Part shown: positions 55,883-64,000 of the stretch, piece by piece
How positions within the stretch are numbered: the stretch's first letter is position 1
How the letters are laid out: each line of letters begins with the position of its first letter
Source: Mesodorylaimus sp. YZB2_4
Lineage: Eukaryota > Nematoda > Enoplea > Dorylaimida > Dorylaimidae
Direction: 5' to 3'
Length of the DNA stretch: 64,000 nucleotides
Assembly (NCBI GenBank): GCA_030248295.1
Contig: JASANH010001508.1
Coordinates: forward strand, 682,001-746,000
Notes under the pieces: model-generated
What the model saw: only the letters and a program-made list of their open reading frames with translations
The model's database searches: none
Told to the model about the DNA's origin: nothing
Program-made: the position numbers and the translations under genes

Positions 55883-56557
55883 TTTTTGAAAATCGCAACT
55901 CGATACAGTATCCACTCACACAAGAAAAACCTTGAAAACTTTCGAAAGAAATTTCTAAAATCTAGGCGGATAAAAAAGACTTCATCAATTCAAAATGGCG
56001 AATAAATAAATTCAAAGTTAAAAGAGCAGGATGTTTGACCCTAAAAGTTTTCCGGAATTTATGAAAAAACAGACGCGCGCCAATGCGTCTTTGCTATTTT
56101 CGGCGAGGAAACGGCGAAACGCGCGCGCTCCCTGACCCCACCCGCGCACAGGAACACTGTACCGTGGGACGGGGATATTTGTTGTAAGCAGTCACTTGCT
56201 TATTTACTTACGAGCTATTCAAAAAATCGATCGATCGACAGACAGTGAGTTAGTGCAATAGTGCAAAAACTTTTATTCCTTTTCCTCTACATCCATTCTG
56301 GCGGATTAAGAAACTGATTGAGTGTGTTTTCGTATCCCACTGGGCCACACAGTGTGAAATGGACGTTTCAGGGCGGTCAAAACGTAGAAATTCATTGCTA
56401 GAACGAAAATGCAAGAAGGCTTGTTGCCTGTTTCGGGCACTGCGCTTCACATCCTCGTCGAAGGTCGAGGATTCATGTTGCTGGACAAACGCGCGTGTTC
56501 CGCTTATAATTCGAAACAAGCAAATCGATTGAAACGCAAAGTACAATTTGATTGAAA
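55883..56557. promoter_or_regulatory. Promoter region of PP4R3
   Basis: Between PP4R3 (minus) and the zinc-finger-like remnant (plus). A CpG-rich block at 56068-56155 (ACGCGCGCCAATGCG, GAAACGCGCGCGCTC) stands out from the AT-rich surroundings and is a candidate core promoter. Confidence 0.45.
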
Positions 56558-57055
56558 ATGCCGTCATTCAAATGTCCGAACTGCCAACAAGGTTTTCCAT
56601 TGGCTAACTATTCGGCTAGTTCCATCACGTGCGGCACGTATAAAGCCACTGAGAATATTGCCGAATTGGCGAACGAAGAATCGAATGCGAATCAGGCAAC
56701 GATCGCCACGCCTGCTTAAGATCAGCCGAATGCCGCTTTGCCATTGCTTCCCAAAAGGCTGCTGTTTCAGTGTCCTATGCGCGATTCGATGTTCCCATTG
56801 GCTGAGATCGGCCCGCACATGGCCTGTTGTCCAGGAGGAGAAACTGATCGGTCGACGGCTAGGAGTGGAGAGAAACGTTTGATCGCTGCAGTTGGCAATA
56901 GTAAGCGCGAATCGGCCAAGCGTAGGACGATTGTGGCGGATGCAATTGGTGGACACGGATCCATCACAAATAATGGTGACAAGAATTTTGTGATACCCCC
57001 TGTTCGTTTCTGTTTTTGTATTGTCGGAGGTCAAGGTCTCCTCCTCCTCGTTTAA
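56558..57055 (+). pseudogene. Tandem zinc-finger-like remnant
   Basis: One continuous frame from the ATG at 56558 to the stop at 57055, broken once by TAA at 56717. It encodes two related blocks, FKCPNCQQGFPLANYSASSI and FQCPMRDSMFPLAEIGPHMA plus CC, which look like a UBZ-type C-x2-C...H-x3-C finger. The first has lost the His and the second has lost the second Cys. A GTATAA donor at 56638 and a TTTCAG acceptor at 56769 could bypass the stop, but a frame-keeping intron was not confirmed. Probably a decayed copy of a small zinc-finger gene. Confidence 0.5.
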
Positions 57056-59059
57056 ATTTTCTTCTTTCCTATGCCTGCCAGACTTTTTCGCAACATTGCG
57101 CTCCTAGAAAAAAAGAGCATGGCCAGTACCAACGTTGAACTGTAATTGAAGAACATACGCGAATGCATACAATTCCAGTTCAGTCAGGAAGATCCTTAGC
57201 TCACTAGTGTATGGTAGAGGTGAGAAGGGAAAGCGGCCCTTTCGCAATTCTAGAACTTGGAGCCACCGCTCCTTCGAACCAGCTTTCGCAGCTGCTTTTT
57301 GCCTTGAGGCGAGGCCCTAAGAAATCACGCAGAGGCAACCAAAGGCCAATGCCAGAACCAGCAAGCGTGACCTCGACCACCTTTGGCCTGAGAGCACGCA
57401 GGCAAGACCAAAATTTTGGACTTTCCGCAGGAATTCTTCTGTTTTCCAAATAATTGGAACTACATACTGTACGTCCTCGATGTCATTGCTATTTCAGGCA
57501 TCGATTTCTCGCTAAGAATAAAACTGGAGACTTCTAGCAACTGCGATTCTGTTAGTCATAAAAAATGTTGCAATTTCAGTTGTCGAATATAAATTGGCTT
57601 GCTGTGGCTTTATTTATGTTGGAACTGTTGGTTGCCGCCTTTGGGAAATGAAGTCGAAGACGTTTTCTTATCTGCGATTATCGATTATCTCCCTCCACTT
57701 GCTCGCTGTACTTTGAAAGAGCACTAAAATCAAACCGCGCACCTGATTCAAAGCAAACAACCCCAACCATATGATCTTCAGAATCTTTTAACACCGCCTT
57801 TGCACCACCCTGCCACCCTCTCCGCCACGTCACCTTTGCTGCAGGCGTGTTCTTAGCTCGATTTCGCGAAGGGCATCGCAAAGCGATTTAATTGCATAGC
57901 CAAGACGCTCGTGTTTGCCCTGTCTTTCCGTCAGGATATGCTGGTAAATACAGTACATTGGCTTGCTGCAAACACAAATCATTATTCGCCAAGTCCACCC
58001 TAGGAATGCTACTGGAAATTTGCAGTGCTGCTGCCCAAACCACCCACAAAGTACAGGCTACTCACCTATCATCTGAATACTATGCTGGTCGTGAGTGATG
58101 TAGCTGGCCATAGAATTCCCTAGCACTGCATTATACGATGCTGTAATCACTAAGTTTACTGAACCACGCACCCGACGGAGACACGGCACACACTCTCCAA
58201 GAACAAGGCAGACATCCCCCTTATATACCTCCCCAGTAGATCACTTTGCATATATCAACAGATCACCCGTATATCACAAGAACTGGTCTTCTGAGCCTTT
58301 GATTGTACCTTGATCGGGCGACCTGGCGTGTTGCTGGCATCGTACCTTGATAACCGGTAACCGGCATTGACTTGCTGGAACTAGATGGAAGGGTGAACAC
58401 TACACCCCTTACAATGCCCTTAAATAAGGCTGCCAACAAACTAACTTACCTACTTACTGTGCAGCTGTTTTTGAAAACTGTTGACACTCTTACTTGGCCA
58501 AGTTCAAAGCAGTCGATGCCTGAGGCACCCACAAGATGGGAACTAGCAACCCTCGAGAGAGAGATGCAGCCATTTTCAAATTTACTTTTCCAAATACGAA
58601 CTTTTCTCCCCCTCTTCCCGACAGTTGACGCAGACCTATTCACCCAAAAGCCATCTGACACAAAAGCAATACATCGCAGTCCGAAATATTTCACTGGCAT
58701 CGCTAAAATGGCCATCATATCAGTCACATCATAAAAAAGCACGGCCCTTATCTTTAGCTTAAATTAGTCAGGCTCAAAATCGATTTTCAAAAAGCAATAA
58801 AAGAGGGTGCTACAGTGGCTGCCCCGCAGACCACGAAAAATTCATACAATACTTACTCCTAGAAATGGAAAATGACAAAAAAATTTCCCTTCCATGTGTG
58901 CGATGGGATAAAATAGCAATGACTGCACCGATGTTCACCTGCCATATCACAATACACGACAGACACCACCGAATGTTCAGTCGTGACAAATTCCTCGTAC
59001 GCCGCAAAATTTACAAATCACGGCTGGTTTCCGAATACGGAGCGGGTAATTTTTTTAGA
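57056..59059. other. Intergenic region
   Basis: About 2 kb without recognisable genes. Short open frames here lack family similarity. CG-rich and AT-rich patches alternate. Confidence 0.4.
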
Positions 59060-59430
59060 GAATTTTTTGTAGGCCCAAAGCCTGCTTTGCTATAGCCGAC
59101 CAGCAGCCAAGCCTTACACGCCAGTCTGTGCGGGGACCAGCTCTCACAGCAGCGTCCTTCTTCGTGTCTCCACTAGGAGCAGCTGCACGCGGGGGGGGGG
59201 GGGCATCCTGGGACGATGGCGTGTGGGCTTTGAACCCTGTCGGTGTTCGACAGCCAAGACTGTCTACTCGTCTGGCCTTCATCTCTCCACTCGGAGCACC
59301 TCGCTGGTACCGGGTGAGTCACCCACGGCCAGGCCCCGGGGATCGAATCTGAGACGACTCCAGCCGCTCGGCCCCAAGCAATACGGAAAGATAAATGCTG
59401 AACCGCTGCGCCACCGCGCCCTCTTACAGA
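59060..59430 (-). repeat. SINE-A copy with tRNA-like head
   Basis: The most complete copy, read on the minus strand from 59430: head GGGCGCGGTGGCGCAGCGGT (A box), then GATTCGATCCCCGG (B box), then a body with GGCCGTGGGTGACTCACCCG, GGTGCTCCGAGTGGAGAGAT, TTGGCTGTCGAACACCGACA and CTCCTAGTGGAGACACGAAG, ending in an AT-rich stretch. A G run (59191-59202) interrupts it. Confidence 0.8.
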
Positions 59431-59654
59431 GCGGGTAATGTGGCTAGCGGTTGCCGATGGTGGAGCAGGTCGAGATTCTGCCACTGACTTGATTCCGACA
59501 GTCAATTTGTGAACCAGCGTGGGCAGCGGTAGCATCTGGCAAAGCGGATTCTTCGTCTGGAACTGCGCCTGCAGCTGCAGCTTCTGACAAAATCGAATCA
59601 TTGAGGTGTTCTTCGACCAGGGTCAAATTCGCGTCATCCTCAATTTTATTTTTT

Positions 59655-59945
59655 TAAAATTTTTCCGGGTTGAGCCCCGCGGCGCCCCAGTTCCCCCCTC
59701 GGGACTTCCAAACTGTTTTGCCTAAAACCGGCCAGCAGCCATGATATGACGCAAGGAGCACCTCCCGTGAGGGCATCCTGGACAGGACACAGACTTCCTC
59801 GGACGATGGCGGATAGTCTGTGAAGACAGCCAAGACTGTCTCCTCGATTGGCTTCCGTCTCTCCACTAGGAGCACATCGACGGTTCCGGGTTAGTCACCC
59901 ACGACCTGGCATGCAAGGTCAGCGAGGTCCTCAATTTCATAATCG
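59655..59945 (-). repeat. SINE-A copy
   Basis: Minus-oriented. Shares CCGTCTCTCCACTAGGAGCA, AGCCAAGACTGTCTCCTCGA and CCTCGGACGATGGCGGATAG with the 59.1 kb copy, and the 3' block GCGCCCCAGTTCCCCCCTCG and GGGACTTCCAAACTGTTTTG with the 46.3 kb copy. It lies head-to-tail only 225 bp from the 59.1 kb copy. Confidence 0.8.
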
Positions 59946-61028
59946 GATTGGTCACGGCCTAAAGAATATCCGTGTCAAACTGATACAAAAAGTCTGATGC
60001 TGACTCAATCTGATGCTGCTTACCAGCTTCAGCCGAAGGGGGAAATTCGAAAGTAGCTCTGGCCACGTTCTCATCCCGACTGATGCGACCAGGTCCAAAC
60101 CGCCAGACAGGGATTCCGCATATGAAGGCGTCTAAGCAGTGATTTGGCCAGGATAAAATCATGTAATTTTTGGATTGTTTGTTGGGGTTAGTCACATACT
60201 TTAATGGCCAGTGGCAATCCCACTGGCCGCAAATCTTCCGAAATATTATCGTCAGATTCAATGAAGTTGCGTTGTTTCTTTCCCCCGCTGGCCGCGTTAT
60301 ACGCGTAGCAGTTTGTAGTTGCCTTCATTATTCGATACTGTGCGCTCCTTCAGGCGAGGCATCGACTCCTCCGACTAGGCCTGCCTGGAAGGTTCATGAG
60401 ACCATCCGTTCTCCGAATCTTCTCTCATGCAGCATCTCACACACCCCAAGAATTCTAGACGCCCTTACGCGGCGATTCACAACTGTAAACCCTCCCGTCA
60501 CCGTTTTGGCCACTTGCGTTCCCACTGAAGACCATCGAAACAGGGCTGTGATAGTTCTTCTAAAATCAAATAAGTTGTGTCATCGTGATGCCTTTTACGT
60601 GATCAGCACATTTTCACGCCAAGAATAATCCCAACTCGAGTCCAAGTTTTTTGCACAGAGACTTTGGTCTCGACTAGGGTGCGCTGGCTACAGTCCGATA
60701 CGTCGGACAATTTCAGGTCGGAATCGGGATCCGTATCTGAAATGGAAAGAAAAGTTTTCAGGCGCCACCAATAAATGCCATGGAGAACTATGTACTGTAG
60801 GGTAAAGTGACCTATGTAATCTAACACACCTCGACCCAGACCTGATTCGACGTCTTCGTGTTTTAACGAGGATTTCTCATTATGCAGCCCCCTAACAATA
60901 AGTCTAGTTAGACCCCACACATTCTGGGAGTTCCGAATTAGGTCAAAGTGAGCCTAAAACAGAACAAATGCGGGTGCACCAACCAGAATTTAGAGCCGTT
61001 TTCGCCTGGAAGGGGTAAGTCATATGAT
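59946..61028. other. Intergenic region
   Basis: No recognisable gene. The minus-strand frame 60603-60920 has no family resemblance. Confidence 0.4.
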
Positions 61029-61164
61029 ATCCATCGTTAAGCTATCTCGAAGACGGCGCACAATGTTTGAATTCCCGCCAATTTAATAACAAAATTTGAA
61101 CAAAATTTGACAAAATTGGCGGTAATTTAAAAACTGCGCCGTCAGAGTTAGCGGAACGATGGAT
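61029..61164. mobile_element. Foldback / MITE-like element, 136 bp
   Basis: Two roughly 50-bp inverted arms, 61029-61084 and 61113-61164, share ATCCATCGTT, GCTA-CTC, GACGGCGCA and CCGCCAATTT in mirrored order with a few mismatches and gaps. The 28-bp centre is AT-rich (ACAAAATTTGAACAAAATTT). There is no open frame and no obvious target-site duplication. The structure is that of a non-autonomous DNA element. Confidence 0.75.
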
Positions 61165-62850
61165 CGAAAATACAACATTCTCCCGCTTACCGTTTGGTCA
61201 TAGGAGGACTTGGTCCAGATTCGGACACTTATCCTGTCAGGCCTCTGCTAGCGTGTCGTAAAATCATGACATAACCTAATATACATAACAATGTGGCCTA
61301 CCAGAGTTTCACATACCTAGCTGCACAAGTAACTCGATGTCGCTGCCATCCCATACTTTCTTTGGTTCTTTCGACATTTGGTAGTGCGCCGATTTCTTGC
61401 GAGAGTTACAATCCTAGATGGCCCTGCAAAAAGTTCCTGGCCAATCATAAAACTGAAGCATTCGCATCTTTCATAGGTACTTACTTCATGGCCTCCGCCT
61501 GATTAGCCGGGTTTCTTAGCTGGGGCACGATCTAGAACGATGTTAGTCTGAATTGATGCACAGGGAACGCTTCTGATCAACTTACTAGGCCTCGGCGAGT
61601 CGGCCACTTTGGCTTCTCTTTTTCATCGTTGGCTTTGACCGACTTTGGTTGGCAACGCTTGCGATACCCCTCAGTTACGGGTGAGTGTACCTACACTACA
61701 CGCGTAGTGGTTCGAATCACCCCCTGCGCGGCCCCTACCGAAACGGACGCTAACAACGGTAACTCTTCATCACCTTCACAAGTATAGGACCAGCCAGGTG
61801 ACGAGCACTGAATAAGGGAGAGGCGGTTAAGAACGGCCCAACCGTTCGTCCACGAGGCTATGGCGGCCAGAAGAGCGCCTAAGTGACCAGTCCGAGACTA
61901 GTCCAGACTAGATGCAAGCTCGCTCTCCCTACATGATAAGAGAGGACGAGCGAAGGAAGTGTTCAAGAGTTGCACCCAGGCGACTCGTGGCGGGCGGTAC
62001 CGGTAGAGAAGAACCCTAATCATTAGATGCGGGTTACACGCTGCCTCGGCCATTTTCTTGGACTCGGACTTTGACTTTTGACTTGACTGGCAAAGCAGCC
62101 GTCCGTTGAGCTAAAAAATTACGGGATGAGCTGTTCGTCAATCAGGGATGGATGCCCCTGGATTCTGGTTTTCTCTCCGTTGTTTTTGCTTGCTTGCTTG
62201 GTGGCATGCCAACCAGTTTTTCTTTCCACTCTCCATCAGAGCCCCCTGCGCAACTACAATCCATGTCGGCTAGATGTATCGCTATCCAGAATCGAGAAGG
62301 AATCCAGTTTGTCCTCATCTGGTCGTTTGCCATCTCAACACCATGCACAGGACATGTCATTTCTTTTGGTGATATGGTAATGTTGTGACCTGGGGATGCA
62401 CTCGGGCTAGTTTTCTTGGTAACCACATATATGGATCCCCTTATCAGCGAGCTTTTACTGGAACCGCTGACGCAGAATTATGCCAACCAAGAAAAGGACG
62501 AACACGCCTGTACAAATCCCGGCTGGTTCACTTGGCATATATATATTACCAGAGCGCGACTTTTTCACAAGCCAGGCACTGGCCTGGCCTACCTGATAAG
62601 CCTGGATGACCTATCGTAATACGTTTGGGTCCGTATCAGTGAAGGGAGAGGTTTTACATCATGCGACAAAAACCCAGAGTAGTCAACCAACTCTACCGAC
62701 CATGACTGAAACATCACCCCGTCGGATAACGTTCCCAGCTGCTGGTTTCGAGCAGAGGATCGATTGCCAGTCGAACGTCTACTTCATTGACTGATACGTA
62801 GAAAACAAGTTATACCTAGCTCGTTCCGTTAAAACCTGCAATCGTGTTAG
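61165..62850. other. Intergenic region
   Basis: No gene is recognised. A GTGGTTCGAATCAC sequence near 61708 resembles a tRNA T-arm but no tRNA folds around it. Confidence 0.4.
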
Positions 62851-63670
62851 CTAGGAGTCCCATGAAGTGACTACATCACCTTTATCCTCGTAATCGGTTC
62901 GGGCGAGCCATATACACCCCTGTGCTGACTGCACAACCATGTTTGCGATTAAGGTGACATGGTCGCAATTTTCAATTGCTACGCCAAAAATTTTATTTTC
63001 CTCACTGAGAATTATGGACGGGTCAATCTTGCGCAATAGGCCTTGCACCCGTTCCCAGAAGAGCTCTGCTCCAGGACATTGCACGAAAACATGGTACACA
63101 TCCTCATGTTTGAGCAGACCAAGTGATAGCATACAATACTTGCAATTTGCATCGACCTCTGAGAAGTGCGAAATCTTACTTCTGGTGTACAGTGCTTTGT
63201 AAAGCATAGAAAAGTGTGCACTGCATGTAAGTCCATCCACGTATTTTGTTTTATTTAATCCCCAGTGTGATTTAAAATCGATTTTCTCACTTCTCAGCTT
63301 TTCCTTCCAGTAGTCTTGCATTGCCTTCGTGGCCTTACCGACCTTTATCTCTATCATACATGTGTTCGTAGAACAGCTTTGTCTTAACATACTTTGTTGA
63401 GTACGTCTTTTCGCCCAAACTTATTCTGTCATCTTCAACCAAAGAGAAATTAAAAGCTATTACAGCCCTGCGTACATCCTCATAAAATTTTGGAGCTTGG
63501 ATATTTCCCAGGTCCCTCAGCTTGGCATGTCTGACCTTTCCAAAGAAATAATCGAAAGCTGAATGCCAAGCTGCCTCCTGTTTTGCCGATAATCTACGCA
63601 TTAGAAGCACCAGCCTGAAATACAATATCTTTGTATTTATATCCGGGCACGCAACTCCACCCTTTTCCAT
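62851..63670 (-). mobile_element. LINE fragment: C-terminal part with zf-RVT-like domain
   Basis: Two overlapping frames: 63670-63335 with KGGVACPDINTKILYFRLVL, and 63390-62851 with MQDYWKEKLRSE, then FSMLYKALYTRSKISHF and CKYCMLSLGLLKHEDVYHVF followed by VQCPGAELFWERV. GGV-PDI is the thumb region found after the reverse transcriptase of L1-like LINEs, and CKYC...EDVYHVFVQCP is the zf-RVT-type CCHC end domain. A frameshift near 63345 separates them. The reverse transcriptase core is absent or lies beyond 63670 in degraded form. Inactive remnant, unrelated in orientation and clade to the LINE at 43.3 kb. Confidence 0.8.
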
Positions 63671-64000
63671 GTCGATGCCTGTATTTCTCTTATGGGTACT
63701 ATCTGATCATGGTTGAGTAAGTACCTCTGCTCCGTCGGTGCCTGTGGACCCCGAATATTTCTTGGCGCACGTGACTCCAGGAGACATAAAAATTAAATGG
63801 CTCCGCATAGAAGGGGGCCTGTTTAGGGGATACTCGAAAAAATATGAGTGCAGCAGCTAGCCTCCACTGTGTACTTCACAGCCACAAGGCACATTGACCA
63901 CAACGAAATGTACCAAGACTCATCTGCTGCTCAGGTGCGTCGCTGCTGGCCTTACACTTTCTAACCGTACAGTTGCGGACTCGCTCTCTCTCATGCCCGA
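63671..64000. other. Window end, probable further LINE remnant
   Basis: Lies where upstream LINE sequence would be expected; no clear frame remains. Confidence 0.3.

Noticed and set aside
61661-61735. tRNA gene suggested by GTGGTTCGAATCAC
   Set aside because: The T-stem does not pair correctly in standard register, and no acceptor or D-arm is found.

Overview
The window comes from a compact animal genome. Genes carry many short introns (mostly 50-80 bp, GTAAGT-like donors, CAG/TAG acceptors), both strands are used, and the proteins are metazoan: glycogen phosphorylase, PAR-6, iRhom, RWDD1, PP4 regulatory subunit 3, a glutamate carboxypeptidase II-type peptidase and rhodopsin-class GPCRs. Small introns, short intergenic gaps, divergent globins and divergent GPCR motifs suggest a small ecdysozoan. 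A tardigrade is my best guess, but this is inference only. There is no bacterial or organellar DNA.

Layout. 1-4.4 kb: 5' two thirds of glycogen phosphorylase (minus). 5.8-6.6 kb: an E2 ubiquitin-conjugating enzyme (plus), with a near-identical inverted copy at 19.4-20.2 kb. Between the two copies lie a two-domain globin (7.7-8.9 kb), a secreted leucine-rich-repeat protein (10.1-12.0 kb) and a complete 16-exon NAALADase/GCPII gene (minus, 12.7-17.0 kb). 20.9-25.8 kb: two tandem intronless GPCR paralogs (minus). 27.5-31.7 kb: iRhom (plus), followed 110 bp later by RWDD1. 33.2-34.4 kb: a broken DNA-transposon-like gene. 35.1-38.7 kb: a 12-exon receptor whose cytoplasmic part looks like a catalytically dead tyrosine phosphatase (minus). 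39.1-42.6 kb: its head-to-head paralog, which keeps ectodomain and membrane segment but lacks a phosphatase region. 43.3-44.8 kb: a decayed LINE. 47.5-48.7 kb: PAR-6 (plus). 49.2-55.9 kb: PP4R3/SMEK (minus). 56.6-57.1 kb: a small broken zinc-finger-like gene. 57-64 kb: mostly repeats, with SINE copies, a 136-bp foldback/MITE-like element and a LINE fragment.

The genes are mostly unrelated neighbours and do not form a pathway. The most notable items are the divergent pseudophosphatase-receptor pair, the globin whose second domain has lost both haem-contact histidines, the recent inverted E2 duplication, and two SINE families, one of which appears to share its 3' end with the nearby LINE. Exon models were built by hand from splice signals and family conservation. 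Several add up to an exact reading frame (NAALADase 760 aa, iRhom 806 aa, PP4R3 930 aa, receptor about 997 aa), which supports them, but individual boundaries may be a few bases off.
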